DNA from: Hymenobacter setariae
GTDB lineage: Bacteria; Bacteroidota; Bacteroidia; Cytophagales; Hymenobacteraceae
Length of the DNA: 64,000 nucleotides
Direction of reading: 5' to 3'
Assembly: GCF_007713685.1 (NCBI RefSeq)
Contig: NZ_VMRJ01000001.1
Span: 540,129-604,128 of the forward strand
Positions 43,976 to 53,001 of the stretch are shown piece after piece. Within the stretch, counting starts at the first letter, position 1. Every line of letters starts with the position of its first letter. Under the pieces are notes generated by a model. That model ran no database searches and was not told where the DNA came from. It was given only the letters and a program-made list of their open reading frames with translations. The translations under genes were made by a program, and so were the position numbers.

Positions 43976-44677
43976 TTAGCCCAGGCGCCGCCGCAGCACC
44001 TTGGTCACACTGTCGAGCCGGCGGGCAATAAGCTGCGCTACCTCCGGGTCGGTCAGGTCGATGCGCTGGCTACGGGTAATGAGGTAGCGCGCCAGGGTCG
44101 CATTCTCATCCAAGGCGTACACCAGTTCGTGCTGGGCATCTTCCCACTCGGCGGCTTGGTCGGCAGCGAGGTAGCGGTAGCGTAGCTCGATGGTCTGCGT
44201 GACAAGCTCGGCCAAGCGCGTAAGCACCTCAATTTCAGCCGAGGAAGGCACGCGGTATTCTTTGCCAATAACGGCTAGCATACCGAGCCGGGCGCCATCG
44301 CTGGCAATCAGCGCGGCCCCAACGTAGAAATTGAGTCCAATAGCTTGGGCCACATCAGGCTTGATGAGGCTGCAACTCTCGGGTTTATAATCCGATACAA
44401 CTACCAGCTCGTCCGTCAGAATCGCCGCCGAGCACATGCTCTCGTTGCGCACCAGCTTATTGATGTCGGGCCCGCCCGTGCGCGACTTAAACCACACGTA
44501 GTCTTCATCGACTAGTGAAATAAGGGCGATGGGCGTATTGAATAGCTGCGCGGCCCAGGCCGTATAATTGTCAAATACCAGTTCGGGCGTGGTATTCACA
44601 ATGGCAAACTGGTGCAGCGTTCGCAAGCGGGCGGCATCGTGCGCTGGTATCAGCGAATCAGGGAAAGATGTTAGCAT
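43976..44677 (-). CDS. GAF domain-containing protein
   Basis: ATG 44677 (MLTSFPDSLIPAHDAA; a TTG one codon earlier is in frame) gives 233 residues. A GAF domain occupies about residues 20-165, with FDNYTAWAAQLFNTPIALISLVDEDYVWFKSRTGG, a Cys in NESMCSAAIL, and LNFYVGAALIASDGARLGMLAVI. No kinase or cyclase is fused, so it is a stand-alone sensory or ligand-binding protein, possibly methionine-sulfoxide-reductase-like or phytochrome-like in binding. It is immediately downstream of the pirin gene on the same strand and may share its transcript. Confidence 0.8.
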   Translation of the reverse strand: MLTSFPDSLIPAHDAARLRTLHQFAIVNTTPELVFDNYTAWAAQLFNTPIALISLVDEDYVWFKSRTGGPDINKLVRNESMCSAAILTDELVVVSDYKPESCSLIKPDVAQAIGLNFYVGAALIASDGARLGMLAVIGKEYRVPSSAEIEVLTRLAELVTQTIELRYRYLAADQAAEWEDAQHELVYALDENATLARYLITRSQRIDLTDPEVAQLIARRLDSVTKVLRRRLG

Positions 44678-44692
44678 CAACTAGAGGCTGGC

Positions 44693-45415
44693 TTAGTAAT
44701 TGGCCTCGCTACCCGGCAAATCAATTAAAATAAATTCGGCGTCCTTCGTAGCCGTTATCTCCACTACTTGCTCGGCCGTGAGCCGAGCTTGGTCGTTCGT
44801 ATTCAACACAGTACCATTCACGAGCAAGCTCCCTTGCTTTACGTAAATAAAGGTAAGCCGGATTGCAAATGTTTTAAAGGTAATCGTCTTTTCGGCATCG
44901 AGCCGCGCCCAGTATACGGTACTGTTTGAGTTCATATACACCACGTCTTCGAGCACCTTTTGTCCGGTTACGAGGGGTATCAGCTCGTTTTTCTTGCTGC
45001 TCAAGAAGCCTAGGTCCTTCTGCTCATAGCTGGGGGCCAGGCCCCGCTGACTGGGCATAAACCACAGCTGATACATGTGCAGCTGGCTATCTTGGCGATT
45101 CATCTCACTATGCGCCAGGCCCGTGCCGGCCGTCATGCGCTGCACCTCGCCCGCCGTGATGCTGGTGCGGTTGCCCAGCGTATCCTCGTGGCTTACTTCG
45201 CCTTCCAGCACCAGCGTCACGATTTCCATTTCGGAGTGCGGGTGTTGCGGAAAGCCATTTTGCGGCGCTACCGTGTCGTCGTTGAATACTCGCAGCGGCC
45301 CAAAGTGCATGTTGCCCTTGTCGAAGTAGTCGGCAAACGAGAACAGAAAGTACGAGCTGAGCCAAGTGGCCGGAGCGGCGTGGTGGCGCTGGGCCGCCGA
45401 GATGTAAGCGAGCAT
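44693..45415 (-). CDS. Pirin family protein (quercetinase-like cupin)
   Basis: The 240-residue cytoplasmic bicupin has the pirin signature FGPLRVFNDDTVAPQNGFPQ then HPHSEMEIVTLVLEGEVSHED, with metal ligands His, His, His and Glu in HPHSEMEI and TGLAHSEMN. The second half has the usual weaker cupin domain. Family members such as YhaK bind iron; some show quercetin 2,3-dioxygenase activity and others act as redox-sensing regulators. Substrate here is unknown. It lies upstream of the GAF gene, with 15 bp between. Confidence 0.9.
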   Translation of the reverse strand: MLAYISAAQRHHAAPATWLSSYFLFSFADYFDKGNMHFGPLRVFNDDTVAPQNGFPQHPHSEMEIVTLVLEGEVSHEDTLGNRTSITAGEVQRMTAGTGLAHSEMNRQDSQLHMYQLWFMPSQRGLAPSYEQKDLGFLSSKKNELIPLVTGQKVLEDVVYMNSNSTVYWARLDAEKTITFKTFAIRLTFIYVKQGSLLVNGTVLNTNDQARLTAEQVVEITATKDAEFILIDLPGSEANY

Positions 45416-45621
45416 AAGGCAGAGAATTTTAGGCGGATTTACGCGAGGGAATCACTGATAGTTAACAGCCGGCCTACTAGCAAACAGCACTCTTGCCGCA
45501 AGAATACTACCTTTCAAGCGGTTACGGCTCCACCTTGCCCCAACTTAGTTTACTGGGCCACCGTAGGCATCGCGGCTATGCCTCACTTTGGCATCAAATC
45601 TGCACTATTACTTCCGACAGT

Positions 45622-45646
45622 AAAAGCCGGCTTCCAGCCGGCTTTT
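45622..45646 (-). terminator. Intrinsic terminator downstream of the DUF3109 gene
   Basis: Perfect 11-bp arms (45622-45632 and 45636-45646) around a 3-nt loop with A/T runs at both ends. It lies immediately beyond the stop codon at 45654 and can work in both directions. Confidence 0.85.
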
Positions 45647-45653
45647 TTGTGTT

Positions 45654-46223
45654 CTAGGTGGTCGGGTGCTCAATCTCGCGGGCCAGCTCGGCGTACCACG
45701 CCGCGCCGTACTTGCGCTCGAGAGGCTCTTGCAAAAACTTGTACACTGGCACTCCTAGCTTGGCCCCAAACGAGCAAGCCGGCGAGCAAATATCCCAGCG
45801 GTCGTAGTTCAACGCCTCGAAGCCTTCGTACTTGGTCACGCGAATGGGGTACAAGTGGCAGCTAATGGGCTTTTTAAAGTCGGTGGCACCCGCTAGATAT
45901 GCTTGCTCGATGCCGCATTTCAGAATGCCTTGCTCGTCGTAGAGGGCGTAGGCGCACTCGCGGTCGTTGATGGTAGTGGTGCTATAGTCGCCCTCCCAGT
46001 CCTCGATGTACAGGCCTTGCTCGGCAATGGCCTGCTTGCCAGCCTCGGTCAGAAAGGGCTCTATCTTAAGGTACTCTTGCTTGAGAATATCGAGCTCTTC
46101 GAGTTCGAGCGGGGCGCCTAGGTCCCCTTCTACGCAGCAGGCGCCCTTGCACGCGCCTAGGTTGCAGACGAAGAATTGCTCGGCTACGTCGTCGGAAATA
46201 ACGGTATTTTGAATAACAATCAT
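45654..46223 (-). CDS. DUF3109 family cysteine-rich protein
   Basis: The 189-residue protein ([17 protein letters not shown]) carries the YkgJ-type cysteine pattern seen in DUF3109: [17 protein letters not shown], then [31 protein letters not shown] and [10 protein letters not shown]. At least eight conserved cysteines suggest a bound zinc or iron-sulfur cluster. Function is unknown. It is conserved in Bacteroidota. It is divergent from the helicase gene; two TATCTTTG octamers face away from each other in the 182-bp gap. Confidence 0.88.
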   Translation of the reverse strand: MIVIQNTVISDDVAEQFFVCNLGACKGACCVEGDLGAPLELEELDILKQEYLKIEPFLTEAGKQAIAEQGLYIEDWEGDYSTTTINDRECAYALYDEQGILKCGIEQAYLAGATDFKKPISCHLYPIRVTKYEGFEALNYDRWDICSPACSFGAKLGVPVYKFLQEPLERKYGAAWYAELAREIEHPTT

Positions 46224-46336
46224 GGATTCGGACTGAATTTATAGGCTATAAAAAGCAGTTAGCTACTCAGAGGAGCGGTGCTGGCCTGCGCCTACCCACT
46301 TAGCAGGCAGTGGGGGCGTTGCCAAAAACGGTAGCA

Positions 46337-46344
46337 CAAAGATA
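46337..46344 (-). promoter_or_regulatory. Predicted -7 element (TATCTTTG) for the DUF3109 gene
   Basis: TATCTTTG on the minus strand matches TAnnTTTG and lies 114 bp before the ATG at 46223. It is only 23 bp from an identical octamer on the plus strand. Confidence 0.4.
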
Positions 46345-46366
46345 CCGCTTGCCCTGCCTCCCAACT

Positions 46367-46374
46367 TATCTTTG
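46367..46374 (+). promoter_or_regulatory. Predicted -7 element (TATCTTTG) for the UvrD/PcrA gene
   Basis: TATCTTTG on the plus strand matches TAnnTTTG and lies 31 bp before the ATG at 46406, supporting that start. Confidence 0.5.
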
Positions 46375-46405
46375 TCTGCTAGCCGCCGCCGGGCGGCCTT
46401 TTCGT

Positions 46406-48652
46406 ATGGCTCTAGATTATCACGCTCTCCTCAATCCCTCGCAGGCCGCGGCGGTGCTCCAAACCGAAGGCCCCTGCATGATTATCGCCGGTGCTGGCTC
46501 GGGTAAAACGCGGGTGCTCACCTACCGCATTGCCCACTTGCTCGAGCAAGGCGTTGACCCATTTAATATCCTAGCCCTCACCTTTACTAATAAGGCCGCT
46601 AAGGAGATGCGCGCCCGTATTGAGAAGGTGGTTGGTCCCAATGCCAAAAACCTGTGGATGGGCACCTTCCACTCAGTGTTTGCCAAGATTTTGCGCACCG
46701 AAGCCGAGCGCATCGGCTTCCCGCGCTCGTTTACCATCTACGACACTCAGGACTCGAAAACCCTTATCGGGCAAATTGTGAAAGAGCTAGAGCTTGATGA
46801 TAAGCTCTATAAAGCCAGCACAGTCCTAGGTCGCATTTCGGCCGCCAAAAACAAATTGGTGTCGGTGCAGCAGTACGTCAACGACCCCGTGATTCGGCAG
46901 GATGACGAGGCAGCGCTGCGGCCCAAGATTGGCGTCATTTACCAGCAGTATCAGCAGCGCTGCTTCAAGGCCGGCGCGATGGACTTCGACGACCTGTTGT
47001 TTCAAACCAACGTGCTCTTCCGAGACCACCCCGATATTCTGAATAAGTACCAGAATAAATTCCGGTTTGTGATGGTGGACGAGTACCAGGACACCAACTA
47101 TTCGCAGTACCTGATTACGCGCAAGCTAGCGGCTAAGGAGCGGAATATCTGCGTAGTAGGCGACGATGCGCAGAGTATTTACGCCTTCCGCGGGGCCGAT
47201 ATCTCGAACATTCTCAACTTCGAGAAAGACTATCCCGAGCTTAACGTATTTAAACTAGAGCAGAACTACCGCTCGACCAAGAACATCGTGTGGGCGGCCA
47301 ACTCGGTTATTAAAAACAACCAAGAGCAGCTGCGCAAAAATGTCTTTTCGGACAACGAGGACGGCAACCTAATCGAACTGATTAAGGCATCTTCGGACAA
47401 CGAAGAAGGCAAGCTGATTGCGCAGTCGATATACGAGGACAAGATGAACCAGCATCTATCCTACGACAGCTTTGCCATCCTGTACCGCACCAACGCCCAG
47501 AGCCGGGCCATGGAAGAAGCGCTGCGCAAGCTCAATATTCGCTACAAGATTGTAGGCGGCCTGAGCTTCTACCAGCGCAAGGAAATCAAGGACTTAGTAG
47601 CCTACCTGCGCCTCACCGTCAACCCTAACGACGAGCAGGCGCTGCGCCGGGTCATCAACTACCCCAAGCGCGGCATCGGCGACACCACCATCAGCAAGCT
47701 CATCAACGCGGCCGAGGAAGCCAACCACACCATTTGGGAAGTGGTGAGCAATGCCGACCAGTTTTTGCCGGCCCGCGTGGCGAACCCAGTGGTAGGCTTT
47801 GCCGAAAAAATCAAGAGCTATACCATCATAGCGGGCAAGGAAGATGCCTTTGAGGCGGCCAAGTTTATTGCCAAGAACTCGGGCATGATTGAAGAATTGT
47901 ACGCTGACAAGAGCATCGAGGGCTTGTCGCGCTACGAGAACATTCAGGAATTGCTGAACGGTATCAAAGAATATACCGACGACCCCGAGCGCGAAGACAA
48001 GTCTCTAGGTGCCTTTTTGCAGGACATTGCCCTCGTAACCGACTCTGACCTGAAGGACGCCGCCCAGGAAGGCGAGGCCGTGACACTGATGACAATTCAC
48101 TCGGCTAAAGGCCTGGAATTCCGCAATGTATACATCGTGGGCATGGAAGAAAACCTCTTCCCGAGCCAGATGATGATAACCTCGCGGGCCGACCTAGAGG
48201 AAGAGCGCCGCTTGTTTTACGTGGCCATCACGCGGGCCGAAAAGAAGCTGACGCTCAGCTACGCTACCTCGCGCTACCAGTGGGGCAACCTGCGCAGCTG
48301 TGAGAAATCACGCTTCCTGGATGAGATTGACCCGCAGTACCTGAACGTGAAATTTGCGGCCGGGCCGGCAGTGGGCGAATCGCCCTTCCAGCACGTGTTT
48401 GAGCGCCGCTCGAACCTTGTAGCCGCCCCCGTTCGTAAGGTGACGCCGACCAAGTACGTGGCCCCGGCTGACTTCAAACCCTCAGATACGAGTAACTTGC
48501 AAGCCGGCCAACGCGTTGAGCATCCGAAGTTCGGCTTTGGCCAGGTGACGACGCTGGAAAAGCAGCAAGGCACCGTGAAGGCAATTATCCAATTTGAGGA
48601 AGTTGGCGAGAAAACGCTGTTGCTGAGCTTTGCCAAGCTGCGGGTGCTGTAG
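46406..48652 (+). CDS. pcrA: UvrD/PcrA-type superfamily 1 DNA helicase
   Basis: ATG 46406 (MALDYHALLNPSQAAAVLQ) gives 748 residues; 96 bp of upstream open frame was rejected because a promoter octamer lies inside it. All SF1A motifs are present: Q motif LNPSQ, Walker A IAGAGSGKTRVL (I), TFTNKAAKEMR (Ia), VDEYQDTN (II), VVGDDAQSIYAFRGADI (III), EQNYRS (IV), TIHSAKGLEFRNVYIVG (V) and VAITRAEKKLTLSYA (VI). The C-terminal tail GQRVEHPKFGFGQVTTLEKQ is the RNA-polymerase-interacting Tudor-like domain of PcrA. It acts in nucleotide excision and mismatch repair. Confidence 0.94.
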   Translation: MALDYHALLNPSQAAAVLQTEGPCMIIAGAGSGKTRVLTYRIAHLLEQGVDPFNILALTFTNKAAKEMRARIEKVVGPNAKNLWMGTFHSVFAKILRTEAERIGFPRSFTIYDTQDSKTLIGQIVKELELDDKLYKASTVLGRISAAKNKLVSVQQYVNDPVIRQDDEAALRPKIGVIYQQYQQRCFKAGAMDFDDLLFQTNVLFRDHPDILNKYQNKFRFVMVDEYQDTNYSQYLITRKLAAKERNICVVGDDAQSIYAFRGADISNILNFEKDYPELNVFKLEQNYRSTKNIVWAANSVIKNNQEQLRKNVFSDNEDGNLIELIKASSDNEEGKLIAQSIYEDKMNQHLSYDSFAILYRTNAQSRAMEEALRKLNIRYKIVGGLSFYQRKEIKDLVAYLRLTVNPNDEQALRRVINYPKRGIGDTTISKLINAAEEANHTIWEVVSNADQFLPARVANPVVGFAEKIKSYTIIAGKEDAFEAAKFIAKNSGMIEELYADKSIEGLSRYENIQELLNGIKEYTDDPEREDKSLGAFLQDIALVTDSDLKDAAQEGEAVTLMTIHSAKGLEFRNVYIVGMEENLFPSQMMITSRADLEEERRLFYVAITRAEKKLTLSYATSRYQWGNLRSCEKSRFLDEIDPQYLNVKFAAGPAVGESPFQHVFERRSNLVAAPVRKVTPTKYVAPADFKPSDTSNLQAGQRVEHPKFGFGQVTTLEKQQGTVKAIIQFEEVGEKTLLLSFAKLRVL

Positions 48653-48759
48653 CGCGAGGTTTTGCAAGGTGAGGCTAGGTTTCGCAAAGCTTAATATCGC
48701 TTTAGCGGCACCTTACCTGGCCTTGCAGCCCTTCGCGCTAACCTATTATCATACACTTA

Positions 48760-49518
48760 ATGCAAGAAATACCCACCCCCCTGCCCTTTCACCTGCAATT
48801 GCTGGTGCGCGAATACGGGCAAAGCACTTATCAGCTCATCCAAGGGCTAGCTCAGATTGAGGACGTGGCCGAGCGCACGCGCCGCGCCGCCGGCATCGTG
48901 CAAATGATGCTGCGCCTGCGCCCCAGCCTGCGCGACCAGCCCGATATCCAGACCCGGCTCTGGAACCACCTGCACGCCCTGGCGGGCACCGACGTGGCCC
49001 TCGATGCCCCAGTGCCCCTGACGCCACCCCGCCTGTATGCCGAGCGCCCCAAGCGCGTGGAATACCCGCGCCAAGCGCCGAAGCTGAAGGCCTATGGCCG
49101 CGGCGTAGAGGCCTTGGTGGCCAAAGCAATTACCCTAGGTGACCCTACCGAGCGCGAGCAAGCCGCCGTGCAGATTGGGCGCACCATGAAGTTTTTGTAC
49201 CGCCAGCACAATAAGGAAAACGCTAAGGATGTGACTATCATCCGGCACCTGGCCGAGCTCTCGGGCGGACAGCTCAAGCTTGATGCCCAAGCGGTAGCTG
49301 ACCAAGGCTTGTTTGAGCTCGCTAACATGCCCGCTACGGCACCTAGCACGCAGCGCTCTGCCGGTAGCCAATCGAGCAGCCGGCCCGAAGGCCGCGACAA
49401 CCGAGAGCGCCGCGCTGACCGCCCTGAGGGTGCTACTTCTGGCTTTGGTAACAACAAAAAGCGGGATAAAAAGCGGAATAAAAAATTTCGCTCCGAGCCT
49501 CAGCAACCGCCGCAGTAG
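48760..49518 (+). CDS. DUF4290 domain-containing protein
   Basis: The 252-residue protein (MQEIPTPLPFHLQLLVREYG) matches the DUF4290 family, found mostly in Bacteroidota and usually just upstream of murA as here. Conserved-looking segments include LVREYGQSTYQLIQ, LRPSLRDQPDIQTRLWNHLHALAG and IGRTMKFLYRQHNKENAKD. A basic, glutamine-rich disordered tail (about 195-252, ending in a KKRDKKRNKKFR run) could bind nucleic acid or the membrane. Function is unknown. The gap to murA is 81 bp. Confidence 0.88.
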   Translation: MQEIPTPLPFHLQLLVREYGQSTYQLIQGLAQIEDVAERTRRAAGIVQMMLRLRPSLRDQPDIQTRLWNHLHALAGTDVALDAPVPLTPPRLYAERPKRVEYPRQAPKLKAYGRGVEALVAKAITLGDPTEREQAAVQIGRTMKFLYRQHNKENAKDVTIIRHLAELSGGQLKLDAQAVADQGLFELANMPATAPSTQRSAGSQSSSRPEGRDNRERRADRPEGATSGFGNNKKRDKKRNKKFRSEPQQPPQ

Positions 49519-49599
49519 CTTTGCAGCTTGATTGGCGGGGCTTTTTAAGTCGTTCGGCCAATTGCTACTTGTTCATTGTTAATTGATAATTGGAAAAGA

Positions 49600-50904
49600 A
49601 TGGCTGCATTTGAAGTACGCGGCGGACAGAAGCTGCAGGGGGAGATAATCCCGCAAGGAGCTAAAAATGAGGCGCTCCAGATTCTGTGTGCGGTGTTGCT
49701 CAGCCCCGAGCCCATCACCATCAGCAACGTGCCCAACATTCGGGACGTGAACAAGCTCATTGAGCTGCTGCGCGACCTAGGGGTGAAGGTGGGCCGTGTG
49801 GCGCCCGACACCTATGTATTTCAGGCTGAAGACGTACATATCGATTACCTCGATACGCCGCAATTTGTGGCCCAAGCCCGGGAGCTCCGCGGCTCAGTAA
49901 TGCTCCTAGGCCCCCTGCTGGCCCGCTATGGCCGCGCCCAGCTGCCCAAGCCGGGTGGCGATAAAATTGGCCGCCGTCCGCTCGACACGCACTTTGTGGG
50001 CCTAGAAAAGCTGGGCGCCCAGCTCACGCTCGAAGGCACCGACTTTTACCGCCTGCACGTAACTGGCAAGCTGCACGGCGCCTCCATGCTGCTCGACGAG
50101 GCCAGCGTAACCGGCACGGCCAACATCGTGATGGCGGCCGTGCTGGCCGAGGGCACTACCACCATCTACAACGCCGCTTGCGAACCTTACTTGCAGCAGC
50201 TCTGCCGCATGCTGGTGCGCATGGGCGCTAAGATTCAGGGCATTGGGTCTAACCTACTCACCATCGAAGGGGTAGAAAGCCTCGGTGGCACCGAGCACCG
50301 CATGCTGCCCGACATGATAGAAATCGGCTCATTCATCGGCCTCGCGGCCATGACAGGTTCCGAAATCACCATTAAGGACTGTCAGATTCCGGAGCTGGGT
50401 ATCATCCCCGACACCTTCCGTAAGCTGGGTATCAAGCTGGAGTTCCGCGGCGATGACATCCACATTCCGGCCCAGGAGCACTACGAGCTAGCGACCTACC
50501 TCGACGGTTCCATCCTGACAGTGAGCGACCACACGTGGCCGGGCTTCACGCCTGACTTGCTGAGCATTATCCTAGTGGTAGCTACGCAAGCCAAGGGCAC
50601 GGTGCTCATCCACCAGAAGATGTTCGAGTCGCGCCTGTTCTTCGTGGATAAGCTCATCGACATGGGCGCGCAGATTATTCTCTGCGACCCGCACCGCGCC
50701 ACGGTTATCGGGCTAGACCGCCAGAAGCAACTGCACGGCATTACCATGTCGTCGCCCGACATTCGGGCCGGCGTGGCGCTACTCATTGCGGCGCTGAGCG
50801 CTGATGGCAAGAGCACCATCCTCAACGTAGAGCAAATTGACCGCGGCTACCAGAATATCGACGAGCGCCTGAACGCCCTAGGTGCTGATATTCGGCGCGT
50901 ATAA
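49600..50904 (+). CDS. murA: UDP-N-acetylglucosamine 1-carboxyvinyltransferase (Cys-to-Asp active site)
   Basis: ATG 49600 (MAAFEVRGGQKLQG) gives 434 residues, the normal length. The enzyme transfers enolpyruvate from PEP to UDP-GlcNAc, the first committed step of peptidoglycan synthesis. Visible are Lys22 in IIPQGAKNEAL and the active-site loop PKPGGDKIGRRPLDTH. Residue Asp121 occupies the place of Cys115 of E. coli MurA (motif GGCTIGARPVDLH), the residue that fosfomycin alkylates. Asp at this position keeps activity and confers intrinsic fosfomycin resistance in other bacteria. The rest of the EPSP-synthase-like fold is intact. A terminator follows at 50.96 kb. Confidence 0.95.
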   Translation: MAAFEVRGGQKLQGEIIPQGAKNEALQILCAVLLSPEPITISNVPNIRDVNKLIELLRDLGVKVGRVAPDTYVFQAEDVHIDYLDTPQFVAQARELRGSVMLLGPLLARYGRAQLPKPGGDKIGRRPLDTHFVGLEKLGAQLTLEGTDFYRLHVTGKLHGASMLLDEASVTGTANIVMAAVLAEGTTTIYNAACEPYLQQLCRMLVRMGAKIQGIGSNLLTIEGVESLGGTEHRMLPDMIEIGSFIGLAAMTGSEITIKDCQIPELGIIPDTFRKLGIKLEFRGDDIHIPAQEHYELATYLDGSILTVSDHTWPGFTPDLLSIILVVATQAKGTVLIHQKMFESRLFFVDKLIDMGAQIILCDPHRATVIGLDRQKQLHGITMSSPDIRAGVALLIAALSADGKSTILNVEQIDRGYQNIDERLNALGADIRRV

Positions 50905-50959
50905 CGTTCAAGCAAAATTTTTACTAGAAGCTATAACTAGCTTACTATCTGTATAAAAT

Positions 50960-50993
50960 AAAAAAGCCTGGTCAATACTGACCAGGCTTTTTT
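50960..50993 (+). terminator. Intrinsic terminator after murA
   Basis: Perfect 15-bp arms (50960-50974 and 50979-50993) around an ATAC loop, with A6 and T6 ends. It separates murA from the DUF4349 lipoprotein genes. Confidence 0.9.
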
Positions 50994-51088
50994 AGTAGCT
51001 GAGTGGGTTACCCACTCGGGGAAGCCGGATAAAGAGACAGCTGCGCAGCTGAGTTTCTCCCCCTTCAGCTTTCCCCCTCTATTTTCTG

Positions 51089-51925
51089 ATGAAATGCCTG
51101 ATTTATCCGGCCCTGCTCGGGCTGGCATTGGCAGGGTGCAGCCAACAGCGTAGCGAACAAGAAGTTGCTACTGCACCCGAAACCACAGTTAGCCAATCTG
51201 TTATTAAGCAGGCACCAACACCGGTGGAAACTGCTGTTGTGCCGCCCGTAGTGGCCCGCCGGCCCGACCGCGATATCGTTTACCAAGGCGAGCTCAACTT
51301 GGCGGTTGACAGCTTTGAGCAGGTATCGGCTAGCGTCAATCGCCTACTAGTGCAGCACGACTCTTTCTTGGCCACGGCACACGAAGAGCGCGCCAATGGC
51401 CAGCAGCGCCAAGAAATGACGATAAAAGTGCCGCCTAAGGAGTTTGCGAGCTTGGTGGCAGCCCTCAGTCGCCTAGGGCATGTCGAGAACAAGGATATTG
51501 CCTCAACCGACGTCACAGCAGATTTGCTACAAGCCACTGCTAGCCTGGATGCTAAAAAGACTTCCCTAGATAAGTACCAGCAGCTTGCCCGCGCAGCAAG
51601 CCCAGCCGAGGCACGCCGCTTCGATGAGCAAGCTCGCCAGCTGCGCACTGACCTAGCCGCCGACCAAGCGCGCCTGCAGCAGCTAGGCGCCCGCAGCGCC
51701 TGGGCTACTCTCACGCTGCGGTTCTACCAGGTGTTGCCTGCACCCGAGCCCACTGTGCCGGTTCCAGCGTTTGCCCCGCAATTTTCAGCCGCTTTTTACC
51801 GCGGGTGGTCGGTGGTACTCAGCATCTTGGTTGCGCTCACCAATTTCTGGCCCCTAGCGCTGCTGGGCGGTGTAGCCGCATGGGCGGTGCGGCGCTGGCA
51901 GCGGCGCCAAGCAGCAGAACTGTAA
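51089..51925 (+). CDS. DUF4349 domain lipoprotein, copy 1
   Basis: The 278-residue protein has a lipoprotein signal (MKCLIYPALLGLALAGC, Cys17). A DUF4349 domain spans about 60-215: DIVYQGELNLAVDSFEQV, TIKVPPKEFASLVAALSRLGHVENKDIASTDVT, then a coiled coil. A C-terminal membrane helix (about 240-265) is followed by RRWQRRQAAEL. The family is envelope-associated and of unknown function. It is the first of two tandem copies; the second follows after 106 bp. Confidence 0.85.
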   Translation: MKCLIYPALLGLALAGCSQQRSEQEVATAPETTVSQSVIKQAPTPVETAVVPPVVARRPDRDIVYQGELNLAVDSFEQVSASVNRLLVQHDSFLATAHEERANGQQRQEMTIKVPPKEFASLVAALSRLGHVENKDIASTDVTADLLQATASLDAKKTSLDKYQQLARAASPAEARRFDEQARQLRTDLAADQARLQQLGARSAWATLTLRFYQVLPAPEPTVPVPAFAPQFSAAFYRGWSVVLSILVALTNFWPLALLGGVAAWAVRRWQRRQAAEL

Positions 51926-52031
51926 GCGATATGCATTTGTGGCCCTAGCGGCATCTGTTGAGAGTAGCTAAGCTCCCGGTCACGCCCGCAGCTTGGCTAA
52001 GACTGTACTTTTCACCCATTTTCCTTGAGGC

Positions 52032-52934
52032 ATGAAACAGTATCAATGGTTGGCCATCGGACTGCTAGCTAGCATGCAATTGAGCTGCCAGCAAGCTTCT
52101 GACAAACAAGCTGTTCTCGATTTTAAAGAGAACATGCTGATGGAGCCGCCGCCCCCGGCCGCGTCCACTCCCCCACCTCCAGTCAGTGTGCTTGCCCAGG
52201 ACTCGGCGGCCGCGCCAGCCGAGGCTAAGGCTGCTGCGCCAACAGCCCGACTGCTCGTTTATCATGCCGAGGTGCGGCTCAGAGCGGCCAGTATGCGCCG
52301 CGCTATACCTCAGCTAGATAGCCTGGTGCACCGCAGCGGCGGCTACCTCAGCAGCGCCGACGAAACTCGCGCCGACGGTGAGTGGCGGCAGGTAACTACC
52401 TTACGCGTGCCGCCCGCACAGTTTCAAGCGCTGCTAAGCGGCTTGGCGGGCCTAGGAGCCATCGAAGAGAAAAAGCTGAATACTGACGACGTAACCGCTG
52501 AGCACGCCGATGTAGCAGCCCGCCTCCAAACCAAGCGCGCTGTGGCGCAACAGTACACCGCACTGCTCGGTAAGGCCCAAAAAATCAAAGACATTCTGGA
52601 TATTGAGGAGAAGCTCGGCGAGGTGCGCGAAGAAATAGAAGCCACCGAAAGCCGTCTTAAAACCTTGAACAACCAGGTAGCCTATTCCACCATCGAGCTT
52701 ACGCTCTACCAGCCACTGCCGCAGTCCATTCCGGATGCGCCAGTCGTCTCGCTCAGCAGCCGGGTAGTTGAAGCTTTTTACGACGGTTGGCAGCTGCTGA
52801 CGTCGCTTCTCATTGGCACCATCAACCTCTGGCCGGTGCTACTACTCGGGGCGAGCGGCTGGGTGCTGTGGCGCCGTCGCCAAACACGGCGCCTAGCTGC
52901 ACCGCGCCAGGCCGCACCTGCACCTACCTCTTAA
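52032..52934 (+). CDS. DUF4349 domain lipoprotein, copy 2
   Basis: The 300-residue protein has a lipobox QLSC near residue 19, a Pro/Ala-rich linker, and a DUF4349 domain (about 75-235): LLVYHAEVRLRAASMRRAI, TTLRVPPAQFQALLSGLAGLG and EEKLGEVREEIEATESRLKTL coiled coil. A C-terminal membrane helix (about 255-280) and basic tail follow as in copy 1. A GTACTTTTC sequence about 25 bp upstream resembles a -7 element, so it may have its own promoter. It ends in a perfect palindrome. Confidence 0.85.
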   Translation: MKQYQWLAIGLLASMQLSCQQASDKQAVLDFKENMLMEPPPPAASTPPPPVSVLAQDSAAAPAEAKAAAPTARLLVYHAEVRLRAASMRRAIPQLDSLVHRSGGYLSSADETRADGEWRQVTTLRVPPAQFQALLSGLAGLGAIEEKKLNTDDVTAEHADVAARLQTKRAVAQQYTALLGKAQKIKDILDIEEKLGEVREEIEATESRLKTLNNQVAYSTIELTLYQPLPQSIPDAPVVSLSSRVVEAFYDGWQLLTSLLIGTINLWPVLLLGASGWVLWRRRQTRRLAAPRQAAPAPTS

Positions 52935-52989
52935 AGCGAAAAAGCGGCCGCTGTGCACCTAGGTGCACAGCGGCCGCTTTTTCGCTTTA
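52932..52989. terminator. 58-bp perfect palindrome, probable bidirectional terminator
   Basis: Arms of 29 bp (52932-52960 and 52961-52989) are perfectly complementary with no spacer. The stem contains GCGGCCGC on both sides and CACCTAGGTG at the centre, flanked by A5 and T5. It overlaps the DUF4349 stop codon and lies before the convergent small membrane-protein gene. Confidence 0.85.
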
Positions 52990-53001
52990 GCTCGCTTGCC
53001 T

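Noticed and set aside
45077..45865. 262-codon plus-strand frame antisense to the pirin gene
   Set aside because: The pirin gene is unmistakable; the antisense product is His/Arg/Gln-rich and crosses the terminator region.
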